Source of the DNA: Streptomyces sp. Je 1-332
GTDB lineage: Bacteria; Actinomycetota; Actinomycetes; Streptomycetales; Streptomycetaceae
Reading direction: 5' to 3'
DNA: 64,000 nt
Assembly: GCF_040730185.1 (NCBI RefSeq)
Contig: NZ_CP160402.1
Location: forward strand, 5,642,001 to 5,706,000
In this document: positions 52,997 through 62,364 of the stretch, piece by piece
How positions within the stretch are numbered: the first letter of the stretch is position 1
How the letters are laid out: each line of letters opens with the position of its first letter
Program-made: the position numbers and the translations under genes
Notes under the pieces: generated by a model
The model's input: the letters and a program-made list of their open reading frames with translations, nothing else
Database searches by the model: none
What the model was told of the DNA's origin: nothing

Positions 52997-54913
52997 TTAC
53001 CCCACCACGCTGTCCCGCCACGCCCGGTGCAGATCCGCGAACGACCCGTGCCCCGCGATGAGTTCGGCGGGGGCGCCGTCCTCCACGACGCGGCCGTGCT
53101 CCATCACGAGTACCCGGTCGGCGATCTCCACCGTGGAGAGCCGGTGGGCGATCACCACGGCGGTACGCCCGCGCAGCACCGTGTGCATGGCGCTCTGCAC
53201 GGCCCGCTCGCCCGGGATGTCGAGCGAGCTGGTCGCCTCGTCGAGGATCAGCACGGCCGGGTCGGCGAGCAGCGCCCGCGCGAAGGCGACCAGCTGCCGC
53301 TGACCTGCGGAGATACGGCCACCTCTCTTGCGTACGTCGGTGTCGTAGCCGTCCGGCAGTGAGGTGATGAAGTCATGCGCGCCGATGGCCTTCGCCGCCT
53401 GTTCGATCTCCTCGCGGGTGGCGTCGGGGCGGCCGATGGCGATGTTCTCGGCGACGGTCCCGGAGAAGAGGAAGGCTTCCTGGGTCACCATGACGACACC
53501 GCGCCGCAGCTCGGCGTTGGCGAGGTCGCGCAGGTCGACCCCGTCGAGCAGGACGCGGCCCTCCGTCGGGTCGTAGAAGCGGGCCAGTAGCTTGGCGAGC
53601 GTCGACTTGCCCGCGCCGGTCGAGCCGACGACGGCGACGGTCTGCCCGGCGGGCAGCGTCAGGTCGAAGCGGGGCAGGACCTCGCCGCCGGTGCGGTAGG
53701 CGAACCGTACGCCGTCGAAGTCGACCGCGCGGCCCGGGTGTTCGGATGCCAGGGCGGGCAGCGGCCGGGCACGGTCGGGGTGCGGTTCGGGCACGGTGGG
53801 AGTCTGGGCGAGCAGCCCCGCGACCTTCTCCAGGGAGGCGGCGGCCGACTGGTAGGAGTTCAGGAACATCCCGAGCCGGTCGATCGGGTCGTACAGGCGC
53901 CGCAGATACAGCACGGCGGCGGCGAGGACACCTAGCGCGAGGGTGCCGTCGGTGACGCGGTAGGCGCCCCACAGGACGATGCCGGCGACGGCGGTGTTGG
54001 CGACGAGCCGGGAGCCGACGACGTACTGGGCCATCTCCAGCATCGCGTCGCCGTTGGCCCGCTCATGATGGCGGTTGAGGACGCCGAACTCGGCCTCGTT
54101 GGCGCGCTCGCGGCGGAACGCGCGGACCGGGCGGATGCCGTTCATCGTCTCGGCGAACTTCACGATGACGGAGGCGATCGCCGTGGACCGCCGCCCGAAG
54201 AGGGGGCCCGCGCGACGCTGGTAGCGGCGTACGAGGAGGTAGAGCGGTACGAACGACGCGACCGCCACCGCGCCGAGGCCCAGGTCGAGCCAGAGCAGCA
54301 TCGCCGAGATGTAGACGAAGGACAGGATGACGGTGATCAGCTCCTGCAGCCCCTCGCTGAGGAGTTCCCGCAGGGATTCCACGTCGGTGGTGGACCGGGA
54401 GATGAGCCGCCCCGAGGTGTACCGCTCGTGGAAGTCCACGCTGAGGGCCTGCGCGTGCCGGAAGATCCGCCCGCGCAGATCGAGCAGCACGTCCTGGTTG
54501 ACGCGGGCGGAGGCCACGATGAACGCGTACTGGAAGGCGCCGGACGCGGCCGCGCAGAGCAGATAGCCGACGCCGATGGCGATCAGCGGGCCGTAGTCGT
54601 CGGCGCGGACGGCGGGCACGCCACGGTCGATGGCGTACGCGACGAGAAGCGGCCCGCCCTGCACGGCGGCCTGCTGCAGCAGAAGCAACATGGCCGCGAC
54701 CAGGACGCGCCCACGAAGGGCCGAGAGCAACGATCGGAGCAGGGTGGTGGTGGCGCCGGGGGGTGCGGGGAGGGTGTCCTGGTCGAAGTGGTCGGCGGGG
54801 GCGCTGCCGGGATCCCGTTCGCCGCTCGGGGGCTGCTGGGGGCGCCGGACCTCGTCCAGGACGGGAGTCTTGTCCGGAGCCGCGGTCCGTGACGCCGGTG
54901 TCGAAGCGGTCAT
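52997..54913 (-). CDS. ABC exporter half (consensus Walker B, altered signature)
   Basis: A 638-residue permease-ATPase fusion. Residues about 1-45 are Pro/Ala-rich, the six-helix membrane domain spans about 60-345, and the ATPase domain about 390-630. It has VVGSTGAGKSTLAKLL (Walker A), ISAGQRQLVAFARALL (signature ISAGQ instead of LSGGQ) and VLILDEATSSLD (intact catalytic Glu), with AHRLSTV. It overlaps the upstream exporter half by 4 bp and the two should form a heterodimer in which this subunit supplies the working Walker B. Substrate unknown. Confidence 0.93.
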   Translation of the reverse strand: MTASTPASRTAAPDKTPVLDEVRRPQQPPSGERDPGSAPADHFDQDTLPAPPGATTTLLRSLLSALRGRVLVAAMLLLLQQAAVQGGPLLVAYAIDRGVPAVRADDYGPLIAIGVGYLLCAAASGAFQYAFIVASARVNQDVLLDLRGRIFRHAQALSVDFHERYTSGRLISRSTTDVESLRELLSEGLQELITVILSFVYISAMLLWLDLGLGAVAVASFVPLYLLVRRYQRRAGPLFGRRSTAIASVIVKFAETMNGIRPVRAFRRERANEAEFGVLNRHHERANGDAMLEMAQYVVGSRLVANTAVAGIVLWGAYRVTDGTLALGVLAAAVLYLRRLYDPIDRLGMFLNSYQSAAASLEKVAGLLAQTPTVPEPHPDRARPLPALASEHPGRAVDFDGVRFAYRTGGEVLPRFDLTLPAGQTVAVVGSTGAGKSTLAKLLARFYDPTEGRVLLDGVDLRDLANAELRRGVVMVTQEAFLFSGTVAENIAIGRPDATREEIEQAAKAIGAHDFITSLPDGYDTDVRKRGGRISAGQRQLVAFARALLADPAVLILDEATSSLDIPGERAVQSAMHTVLRGRTAVVIAHRLSTVEIADRVLVMEHGRVVEDGAPAELIAGHGSFADLHRAWRDSVVG

Positions 54914-57198
54914 CGTGCGGCCTCACCCTCCGCGGACACGGGGCCCGCCTGTCCGTTCGCATGCGCGCCCCCTGCTGTCGGCGGTGGGCCCTCGGGTGCT
55001 GTCAGCGGTGGGCCCTCGGGCACCGACCCCGCTCCCCGCGCCGCGGAAGCGGACCCCGCCTCTGCTGTCGCGGCAGCTGTCCCTGCCTCTGCTGTCGCAG
55101 GGGCGATGCGCGCCTCTGCTGTCGCGGCAGCTGTCCCTGCCTCTGCTGTCGCAGGGGCGATCCGCGCCTCGGCTGTCGCAGGAGCGATCCGCGCCTCGGC
55201 TGTCGCAGGAGCGACCCGCGCCTCGGCTGTCGCGGGTGGGATCCCCGCTTCCGGTGTCGCGGGTGCGGCCCCCGCTTCCGGTGTCGCGGGTGCGGCCCCC
55301 GCTTCCGGTGTCGCGGGTGCGGCCCCCGCTTCCCGTGTCGCGGGAGCGACCCCCGCTTTCCCCGTCGCGGGAGCGACCCCCGCCCCCGACATCAGCCACG
55401 CGTACTCCGCGTTCCCCCGCAGCAGTTCCTGGTGCGTGCCCACCGCGGTGATCCTGCCTTCGGAGAGCAGGGCGACGCGGTCCGCCAGTTGGACCGTGGA
55501 GGGGCGGTGGGCCACCACCAGGGCCGTCGTGTCCTTCAGGACGCGTCGCAGGGCCGCCTCCACCAGGGCCTCCGTGTGGACGTCCAGCGCCGAGAGCGGG
55601 TCGTCGAGGACCAGGAAGCGCGGGCGGCCCACCACCGCGCGGGCCAGCGCGAGGCGTTGGCGCTGGCCGCCGGACAGGCTCAGGCCCTGCTCGCCGACCT
55701 GCGTGTCCGTGCCCTGCGGCAGGGCGTGGGCGAAGTCCGCCTGGGCCACCTCGAGCGCGCGCTCCAACTCCGCTTCACCGGCGGCCTCTTCGGCGCCCAT
55801 GAGGACGTTCTCGCCCACCGTCGCGGAGAACAGCGTCGGCTCCTCGAAGGCGACCGCCACCAGCGTGCGCAGCCGCTCGCGGTCCATCTCCACGATGTCC
55901 TCGCCGTCCAGCGTGATGCGGCCCCCGCTCACCTCGTGCAACCGCGGCACGAGCGCCGTCAGCGTCGTCTTGCCGCTGCCCGTCGCGCCGACCAGGGCGA
56001 GGGTCTCGCCGGGGCGCACGTGCAGGTCGACGCGGTCGAGCGCGGGCGGCGCGTCGGCGGGCGCGTCCGGATAGCGGAACTCCACCCCGTGGAAACGGAG
56101 TCCGGTCGCCGCGGAGCCCCCACCGCAAGACGTGACCTCCGTGGCCGTTTCCGGCTCCGCGTCCATCACCTCGAAGTACCGCTCCGTGGCCGTCGCCGAC
56201 TCCTGGCTCATCGCCAGCAGGAACCCGATGGACTCCACCGGCCAGCGCAGCGCGAGCGCCGTGGAGAGGAACGCGACCAGCGTGCCCGTCGACAGACCGC
56301 CGTCCGCCACCTGCACCGTCCCGAGGACCAGCGCTGCACCGATCGCGACCTCCGGCAGCGTCATGATGACCGCGTTGATCGCCGCGAGCAGCCGCGCCTT
56401 GGCCAGCTCCGTGCCCCGCAGCGTGTGCGAGAGCTCGCGGAAGGCGCGCGCCTGACTGCGGTGGCGGCCGAAGCCCTTGATGATGCGGATGCCGAGCACG
56501 CTCTCCTCGACGACCGTCGTCAGATCACCGACCTGGTCCTGCGCCCGCCGCGCCACGGCCATGTACCGGCCCTCGACGTACGCGCAGACGATCATCAGCG
56601 GGACCAGCGGGGACAGCAGCACGAGCCCGAGCGCCCAGTCCTGCGCCAGCAGGATGGCCATGCCGACCACGATCGTCGTCCCGTTCACGACCAGGAACGT
56701 CAGCGGGAAGGCGAGGAACATCCGCAGCAGCATCAGATCCGTGGTGCCGCGCGACAGCAACTGGCCCGAGGCCCACCGGTCGTGGAAGGCCACGGGAAGC
56801 CGTTGCAGATGGCGGTAGAGATCCGCCCGCATCGCCGCCTCGACCGAGGCGAGCGGCCGGGCCACCAGCCACCGCCGCAGACCGAAGAGCAGCGCCTCCG
56901 CGAAACCGAGCAGAAGCAGCAGCAGGGCCCCGAGCCACACCCCACCGAGGTCACGGTCGGCCACCGGCCCGTCCACGAGCCACTTCAGTACGAGGGGGAA
57001 GACGAGCCCCGTACAGGAGGCGAGGATGGCGACGAACGCCGCGCCGAACAGGCGGGTTCGGACCGGGCGCACGTACGGCCACAGCCGCAGCAGCGTCCGC
57101 GCGGCGGACCCGCCGCCCTGCCCCTCGCCGGGCTGCTCGGCGGACTCCTCGCCGGGCTCCTCGGCGGTCGACTTGGTCGGTGCATCTGGTTTCGGCAT
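54910..57198 (-). CDS. ABC exporter half with degenerate Walker B and a 9-residue repeat tail
   Basis: A 762-residue partner. An acidic N-terminus (about 1-32) precedes the membrane domain (about 45-335). The ATPase domain (about 370-610) has LVGATGSGKTTLTALV, canonical LSGGQRQRLALARA and FLVLDDPLSALD, in which the catalytic Glu is Asp. This matches the inactive-site subunit of heterodimeric exporters (such as BmrCD and TmrAB), complementary to the partner's altered signature. After the fold ends (YAWLMSG) the last ~150 residues are about 12 copies of a nine-residue unit (AGVAPATGK, AGAAPATPE, ARIAPATAE, AGTAAATAE) and a Pro/Ala/Gly tail, probably disordered. Confidence 0.93.
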   Translation of the reverse strand: MPKPDAPTKSTAEEPGEESAEQPGEGQGGGSAARTLLRLWPYVRPVRTRLFGAAFVAILASCTGLVFPLVLKWLVDGPVADRDLGGVWLGALLLLLLGFAEALLFGLRRWLVARPLASVEAAMRADLYRHLQRLPVAFHDRWASGQLLSRGTTDLMLLRMFLAFPLTFLVVNGTTIVVGMAILLAQDWALGLVLLSPLVPLMIVCAYVEGRYMAVARRAQDQVGDLTTVVEESVLGIRIIKGFGRHRSQARAFRELSHTLRGTELAKARLLAAINAVIMTLPEVAIGAALVLGTVQVADGGLSTGTLVAFLSTALALRWPVESIGFLLAMSQESATATERYFEVMDAEPETATEVTSCGGGSAATGLRFHGVEFRYPDAPADAPPALDRVDLHVRPGETLALVGATGSGKTTLTALVPRLHEVSGGRITLDGEDIVEMDRERLRTLVAVAFEEPTLFSATVGENVLMGAEEAAGEAELERALEVAQADFAHALPQGTDTQVGEQGLSLSGGQRQRLALARAVVGRPRFLVLDDPLSALDVHTEALVEAALRRVLKDTTALVVAHRPSTVQLADRVALLSEGRITAVGTHQELLRGNAEYAWLMSGAGVAPATGKAGVAPATREAGAAPATPEAGAAPATPEAGAAPATPEAGIPPATAEARVAPATAEARIAPATAEARIAPATAEAGTAAATAEARIAPATAEAGTAAATAEAGSASAARGAGSVPEGPPLTAPEGPPPTAGGAHANGQAGPVSAEGEAAR
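55058..55386. repeat. 27-bp in-frame minisatellite coding for the exporter tail
   Basis: About 12 copies of a 27-bp unit containing CTGTCGC or GTGTCGC. Neighbouring copies are nearly identical within sub-blocks (three AGAAPATPE units; ARIAPATAE and AGTAAATAE alternate), which indicates recent unequal exchange or slippage. Copy number should vary between strains. Confidence 0.9.
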
Positions 57199-57382
57199 CA
57201 GGAGCGAGCCTACGGATGGCCACTCACACAGCCCACCGAGTTTTGACCCGTTGCCGGTCGTCCGCTGGTCCTAAGGCCCGAGGACGAGCAGGGGTCGTAC
57301 TTCTCCATCAACCGATCGGCTGATGCCGCTTCGAGCGCGATGGGCGATGCCCCGCACCCCGTCCAGCGGCGAGGCTCGACCC

Positions 57383-58285
57383 ATGCCCATCATCGAAGTG
57401 CGGGACCTGCGCAAGGAATACGGCGGACGGGCCGTCGTCGACGGTGTCTCCTTCACCGTCGAGGAAGGCGAGATCTTCGGCGTCCTCGGGCCGAACGGCG
57501 CCGGCAAGACCACCACCGTGGAGTGCGTCGAGGGCCTGCGTGTCCCCGACGCCGGAACCGTCCGCGTCGCCGGGCTCGACCCCGTCGCCGACCACGACCG
57601 CGTCACGCACATCCTCGGCGCCCAGCTCCAGGAGAGCGAGCTGCAGGCCAAGCTCACCGTGCGCGAGGCACTCGAGCTGTACGCCGCGTTCTATCCGAGT
57701 CCCGCGGACTGGCGGCCCCTCGCCGAACGCCTGGGCCTGAGCGACAAGTTGGACAGCCGCTTCGGCAAACTCTCCGGTGGCCAGAAGCAGCGCCTGTTCA
57801 TCGCGCTCGCCCTGATCGGGAACCCGAGAGTCGTCGTGCTGGACGAGCTGACCACCGGGCTCGACCCGCGCGCCCGCCGCGACACCTGGCAGCTCATCGA
57901 GGACGTACGCGACAGCGGCGTCACCGTCCTCCTGGTCACCCACTTCATGGAGGAGGCCCAGCGCCTCTGCGACCGCATCGCGGTCATCGACCAGGGGCGC
58001 GTCGCCGCGCTCGACAGCCCCGCGGGCCTCATCAGCCGGGCCGCGGGATCGACCGTCATGTCCTTCACGCCGTCCGCGCCGCTCGACGAGCGGGAGCTCG
58101 CCGCGCTGCCGCAGGTGATCTCCGTCGATCAGCGTGACGGCCGCTACACCCTGAACGGCACCGACGAGACCGTCGACGCCGCCATCACACTGCTCGCCCG
58201 GAACCGCATCACCGCCCATCAACTCCGGGTCTCCGACGCCACGTTGGACGACGCGTTCCTCGACCTCACGGGAGCATCGGCATGA
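57383..58285 (+). CDS. ABC transporter ATPase (drug-export type)
   Basis: A 300-residue ATPase with GVLGPNGAGKTTTVECVEGLR (Walker A), LQESELQAKLTVREALELYAAFY (Q-loop region), GKLSGGQKQRLFIALALIGNP (signature) and VVLDELTTGLDPRARR (Walker B), then VTHFMEEAQRLCDRI. The C-terminal ~80 residues resemble the DrrA-type extension. I start it at MPIIEVRDLRKEY (57383). It overlaps the membrane subunit gene by 4 bp and begins a four-gene plus-strand unit with its own two-component system. Likely role: export of an amphipathic compound or lipid. Confidence 0.93.
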   Translation: MPIIEVRDLRKEYGGRAVVDGVSFTVEEGEIFGVLGPNGAGKTTTVECVEGLRVPDAGTVRVAGLDPVADHDRVTHILGAQLQESELQAKLTVREALELYAAFYPSPADWRPLAERLGLSDKLDSRFGKLSGGQKQRLFIALALIGNPRVVVLDELTTGLDPRARRDTWQLIEDVRDSGVTVLLVTHFMEEAQRLCDRIAVIDQGRVAALDSPAGLISRAAGSTVMSFTPSAPLDERELAALPQVISVDQRDGRYTLNGTDETVDAAITLLARNRITAHQLRVSDATLDDAFLDLTGASA

Positions 58286-59061
58286 GCGCCGCCGTCACCG
58301 CACCCCACTCCGTCGCACCGCGCAGGGCGTCGGCCGCCGTGCTCAGGGCCGAGTTCCGGATCTTCCGCCGCGAGCCCGGCTCCCTCTTCTGGATCATGGC
58401 GTTCCCCACGATCCTCCTGGCGATCCTCGGCTCGATCCCCTCCTTCCGGGAACCAACGGACACGCTCGGCGGGCTCAGGTCGGTCGACGTGTACGTCCCC
58501 GTGACGGTGCTGCTCTCCCTGATCATGGCGGGCCTGCAGGCCATGCCGCCGCTGATCACCGGCTACCGCGAACGCGGCATCCTGCGCCGCATGTCGGCGA
58601 CGCCGGTCCGCCCCTCCGCCGTGCTCGGCGCGCAGATGGGCCTCCACGGCGCCGCCGCGCTCGTCTCGTCCCTGCTCTCGCTGGCCGTGGGCCGCCTGGT
58701 CTTCGACGTGACCCTGCCGCGCCAGGCCTTCGGCTACGCGATCGCGCTGCTCCTCGCCATCCTGTGCGGGCTCGCGCTCGGCGCCGTGGTCTCCGCGATC
58801 TCCCGTACGACGAAGGCGGCGACCGCGATCGGCTCCGCCGTCTTCTTCCCGATGATGTTCTGCGCGGGCGTCTGGCTGCCGGTGCAGGCCATGCCGGACG
58901 CGCTCGCCCGCATCGTGGAGGTCACACCGCTCGGCGCCGCCGCCCAGGCCCTGGGCGAGGCCGCGGCAGGCGACTGGCCCGGATTCGCCCACCTCGGCGT
59001 GCTCGCGCTGTGGACCGTGGTCCTCTCGGCGGCGGCAGCGCGCTGGTTCCGGTGGGAGTGA
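58282..59061 (+). CDS. ABC-2 type transporter membrane protein
   Basis: A 259-residue membrane partner of the ATPase at 57383, with about six hydrophobic segments (LFWIMAFPTILLAILGSIPSF, VPVTVLLSLIMAGLQAMPPLITGYRERGILRRM, AIALLLAILCGLALGAVVSAI, AVFFPMMFCAGVWLPVQAM). The loop RERGILRRMSATPV is the usual coupling region of DrrB-like permeases. The ATGA overlap with the ATPase gene shows coupling. Confidence 0.92.
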   Translation: MSAAVTAPHSVAPRRASAAVLRAEFRIFRREPGSLFWIMAFPTILLAILGSIPSFREPTDTLGGLRSVDVYVPVTVLLSLIMAGLQAMPPLITGYRERGILRRMSATPVRPSAVLGAQMGLHGAAALVSSLLSLAVGRLVFDVTLPRQAFGYAIALLLAILCGLALGAVVSAISRTTKAATAIGSAVFFPMMFCAGVWLPVQAMPDALARIVEVTPLGAAAQALGEAAAGDWPGFAHLGVLALWTVVLSAAAARWFRWE

Positions 59062-59092
59062 TCCTGGAAGTGAGCTGAGGGCGGGGCGCGAA

Positions 59093-60376
59093 GTGACCGA
59101 CACTGGGACCGTGAGTACGAGTACGGCGGACGCCACCCAGATGATCGAGCAGCGCTGGGGCATGTTCTTTCGCTGGGGCCCCTACGTCCTGCTCGGCTTC
59201 GGCACCGTCATGTCCGTCGCCACGAGCGGCGTCATCGGCATGAGCCGCGACGCGTGGTACGTGGTGGGCGCCCTGATCGTCGCGGCGCTGGCGCTCCAGC
59301 TGTGGTGGGGGCCACTGGCCCGCTCACGTCCCGGCCCCTCGACCGCCGGCATCGTCTACTACGCCCTGCGCTGGGCGATCGCCTTCGTCCTCACCTGGAT
59401 CAACCCGTTCTTCGCGTTCTTCGCCATCGTCGGCTACTTCGGCACCGAGCGGCTGCTGCCGCCACGCCTGGTCAAGCCCGGCCTGTTCGCCACCGCCGTC
59501 ATCATGGCGGGCTCCCAGTCGGGCGGGCTGCCGCCCCACGGCGACCTGGGCTGGGCCGTGTTCGGCGCGCTGCTCGCGGTGAACGTCGCGCTGCTCACCG
59601 TCTTCGCCCACCTCGCGGCGCAGGAGGACCAGCGCGCTCTCGACGCCGCGGCCACCATCGTCGAACTGGAACACACCAACACCGCTCTTCAGCAGGCCAT
59701 GGACGAGAACGCCGCTCTGCACGCCCAACTCCTCGTCCAGGCACGGGAAGCGGGGGTCGCCGACGAGCGGCGCAGGATCGCCGCCGAGATCCACGACACC
59801 ATCGCGCAGGGGCTCACCGGCATCATCGCCCAGCTCCAGGTCGTCGCGGCCGCGTCCGACGAGACTCTGGCCCGCGAGCATCTGGGCCGCGCGGCGGACC
59901 TGGCCCGGCACAGCCTTGGCGAGGCCCGCCGCTCCGTCCACAACCTCTCCCCGACGGCCCTGGAGCACGACGCGCTTCCCGAGGCGTTGAAGAAGACGGT
60001 CGCGGAGTGGTCCGAACGCACGGGTGTACGCGGCGACTTCACGGTCACCGGAGCCGCCGAGCCGCTGCACGAGGAGATCGAGGCCACCCTCCTGCGCATC
60101 GTCCAGGAGGCCCTGTCCAACGCCACCCGGCACGCCGACGCCGGCCGCTTGGGCGTCACCCTCTCGTACATGGAGGGCGAGGTCGCACTGGACGTACGTG
60201 ACGACGGCCGCGGCTTCGATCCGCTGGACCTGGTGCGGCGCAGCGGCTCCGGCGGCTTCGGCCTTGACGGGATGCGGGCGCGCGCCGAACGCGTCGCGGG
60301 CTCGTTCACCGTCGAGTCGGAGCCGGGGCACGGCACCGCGCTGTCGGCTCGCGTACCGTTGGTCCGCCATGGCTGA
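59093..60376 (+). CDS. Sensor histidine kinase, NarX/DesK-like (HisKA_3)
   Basis: A 427-residue kinase starting at GTG 59093. It has an N-terminal multi-helix membrane sensor (about 30-172: VVGALIVAALALQLWW, AFVLTWINPFFAFFAIVGYF, WAVFGALLAVNVALLTVFAHL), a coiled-coil linker (ALDAAATIVELEHTNTALQQAMDENAALHAQLL in pieces), the phosphoacceptor His234 in RRRIAAEIHDTIAQGLTGI, and an ATPase domain (LLRIVQEALSNATRHADA, VRDDGRGFD, GGFGLDGMRARA). It has little extracellular loop and so probably senses membrane stress or a lipophilic compound. It is placed 31 bp after an ABC-2 exporter, a common self-inducing pair. Confidence 0.93.
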   Translation: MTDTGTVSTSTADATQMIEQRWGMFFRWGPYVLLGFGTVMSVATSGVIGMSRDAWYVVGALIVAALALQLWWGPLARSRPGPSTAGIVYYALRWAIAFVLTWINPFFAFFAIVGYFGTERLLPPRLVKPGLFATAVIMAGSQSGGLPPHGDLGWAVFGALLAVNVALLTVFAHLAAQEDQRALDAAATIVELEHTNTALQQAMDENAALHAQLLVQAREAGVADERRRIAAEIHDTIAQGLTGIIAQLQVVAAASDETLAREHLGRAADLARHSLGEARRSVHNLSPTALEHDALPEALKKTVAEWSERTGVRGDFTVTGAAEPLHEEIEATLLRIVQEALSNATRHADAGRLGVTLSYMEGEVALDVRDDGRGFDPLDLVRRSGSGGFGLDGMRARAERVAGSFTVESEPGHGTALSARVPLVRHG

Positions 60377-60998
60377 CGTGATCACTCTCCTCATCGTCGA
60401 CGACCATCCCGTCGTACGGGACGGTCTGCGCGGCATGTTCCGCTCGGACCCCTGCTTCGAGGTGCTCGGCGAGGCGGCCGACGGCGTCGAGGCTCTCGCC
60501 CTGGTGGAGCGGCTCGACCCGGACGTCGTCCTGATGGACCTGCGGATGCCGGGCGGGGGCGGTGTCGACGCGATCGCCGAGCTGAACCGGCGTGGCTCCC
60601 GTGCCCGGGTCCTGGTCCTCACCACGTACGACACGGACTCCGACACGCTGCCCGCGATCGAGGCGGGGGCGACGGGCTACCTCCTCAAGGACGCGCCCCG
60701 CGACGACCTGTTCACCGCGGTCCGCGCGGCGGCCCAGGGCCGCACGGTCCTGTCACCCGCCGTCGCGTCCCGGCTCGTCTCACGCGTGCGTGCCCCCGGC
60801 AACGAACCGCTGAGCACCCGTGAACGGGAAGTGCTCGCGCTCGTCGCCAAGGGCACGTCGAACCGTGCGATCGCCGCGGAACTCTTCATCAGCGAGGCCA
60901 CGGTCAAGACCCATCTCACGCATATCTACGGCAAGTTGGGCGTCAAGGACCGGGCCGCGGCGGTGGCCACGGCGTACGGCCGCGGCATTCTCGGCTGA
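60369..60998 (+). CDS. NarL/LuxR-family response regulator
   Basis: A 209-residue regulator. Receiver domain with DDH (11-13), phosphoacceptor Asp57 (VVLMDLRMPGGGG), TTYD and Lys in YLLKDA, then a C-terminal LuxR-type helix-turn-helix (LSTREREVLALVAKGTSNRAIAAELFISEATVKTHLTHIYGKLGVKDRAAAV in pieces). It overlaps the kinase gene by 8 bp. Probable target: the exporter genes upstream. It converges with the serine protease gene, 10 bp away. Confidence 0.95.
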   Translation: MADVITLLIVDDHPVVRDGLRGMFRSDPCFEVLGEAADGVEALALVERLDPDVVLMDLRMPGGGGVDAIAELNRRGSRARVLVLTTYDTDSDTLPAIEAGATGYLLKDAPRDDLFTAVRAAAQGRTVLSPAVASRLVSRVRAPGNEPLSTREREVLALVAKGTSNRAIAAELFISEATVKTHLTHIYGKLGVKDRAAAVATAYGRGILG

Positions 60999-61008
60999 CC
61001 CCCCGGGG

Positions 61009-62364
61009 TCAGGCGCGCTGCCAGAGGGCCGGCGTGTTCGGCGGCTCCCAGCCGGGCTGAGCCTGGTGCCCCTGGAGGCAGCGATAGGTGGACCCGCCGT
61101 AGGTGACGGAGTCACCCGGGGCGTAGACCTTGCCCGCGGCCCACGTGCCGCCCGGGTCGGGGTCGCCGGGGCCGGGGTCGCCGCCACCCGTGGTCTTCAG
61201 CGTCAGGCCGAACTGCTGAAGGAGCGGATTGATCGGCTGGTGGAAGGTCGTGCCGCCGCTGCGGCAGTCACCCGAGCCGCCCGAGGTGACGCCCTGCGCC
61301 TGGCTGCCGGATATGTAGGAGCCGCCCGAGTCGCCGGGCTCCGCGCAGACCGTCGTGCGCGTCACGCCGCTGATGGTGCCCTCGGGGTAGGTGACGCTGG
61401 TGTTGTGCTGCTGGATCGTGCCGCAGTGCCACCCCGTCGTGGAGCCGGAGCGGCAGATCGACGCACCCACCGGGGACTGCGTGGAGCCCCCGACGCCGAC
61501 CCGCTGCCCGCCCTGGCCCTTCACGTACGGGGTGGCGGTCCACTGGGAGTTGGTGGCGACCCAGGCCATGTCCCTGCCGGGGAAGACGGACGCCTGGAAC
61601 GTGCCCTGGGCCACCTGGTTGTAGCCGGTCGTCGCGGTGCCCGCGCGCCCGCAGTGGCCCGCCGTGGCGAAGCCCTGCTGGGTGCCCTTGGTGACCGGGA
61701 AGCCGATGGAACACCGGCCGCCCATGTAGTAGGCGTCGCCGCCCACGAGGTCGTAGAGCGGACGCGGCCGTTCCCGGGTCTTCTCGACGCGTACGAGGGA
61801 GGGGGCGAGGCCGGCCGCGGAGACGAGGGAGCGTGCGGCGCCCGGCCGCAGGGCACGCAGGACGACGGAGTTGGACGGCACGTCGACGTACCGGACGGGG
61901 GCGTCACGCGTGGCGCTGCTGTCCGCGACGTGGTCCAACCGTGCCTTGGCGGAGTCGAGTTGGGCCAGGGAATGCCGCACGACCTCGGCCCGCGCACCCC
62001 GGGCCTCGATCCTCGGCACATCGGAGGCGTCGGTGGTGGCCACGGTGAGCCGCGCCGAGGTGGCGCCGCTCACCCAGGCGCCCGCGAAGTCACGGCCGAC
62101 GGCAACCCGCAGGGCTCCCGCGACGGCACCGGCCTCGGCCTCATTGACCAGACGAGCCTCGGCCTGCGCCGAGGTGAGACCGAGGTCCCGCTGCATGGCC
62201 TTCAGGACCTCGGGCGACGTCTTGCCGACGGCGGCGGTCTCGGCGGCGGTCTCGACGGGGGAGGGCGAACCCTGGGCATGGGCGGTACCGGGCAGCCCGG
62301 CAAGAACAAGCGCACCGAGCACGGCACAGGCCGCGGCGGAGCGTCTGCGATGGATGGGAGGCAT
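61009..62364 (-). CDS. Streptogrisin-type serine protease (S1E) with chitin-binding domain
   Basis: A 451-residue preproprotease. Signal peptide about 1-31 (LPGTAHA), an S1E propeptide (about 50-190) and the mature domain starting near YDLVGGDAYYMGGRCSIGF. It has the catalytic His in TAGHCG, the Asp in RDMAWV and the Ser in AEPGDSGGS, with disulfide-forming Cys residues. After a Gly/Pro/Asp linker (GGGDPGPGDPDPGG) a C-terminal CBM5/12-type chitin-binding module (WAAGKVYAPGDSVTYGGSTYRCLQGHQAQPGWEPPNTPALWQR in segments) follows. This layout matches streptogrisin C. I start at ATG 62364, with GAGGAG upstream. Confidence 0.94.
   Translation of the reverse strand: MPPIHRRRSAAACAVLGALVLAGLPGTAHAQGSPSPVETAAETAAVGKTSPEVLKAMQRDLGLTSAQAEARLVNEAEAGAVAGALRVAVGRDFAGAWVSGATSARLTVATTDASDVPRIEARGARAEVVRHSLAQLDSAKARLDHVADSSATRDAPVRYVDVPSNSVVLRALRPGAARSLVSAAGLAPSLVRVEKTRERPRPLYDLVGGDAYYMGGRCSIGFPVTKGTQQGFATAGHCGRAGTATTGYNQVAQGTFQASVFPGRDMAWVATNSQWTATPYVKGQGGQRVGVGGSTQSPVGASICRSGSTTGWHCGTIQQHNTSVTYPEGTISGVTRTTVCAEPGDSGGSYISGSQAQGVTSGGSGDCRSGGTTFHQPINPLLQQFGLTLKTTGGGDPGPGDPDPGGTWAAGKVYAPGDSVTYGGSTYRCLQGHQAQPGWEPPNTPALWQRA

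Noticed and set aside
54923..55399. Antisense frame of Gly/Arg/Asp/Ser repeats opposite the exporter tail
   Set aside because: The in-frame period of the minisatellite keeps any frame open; the sense strand continues a real gene.
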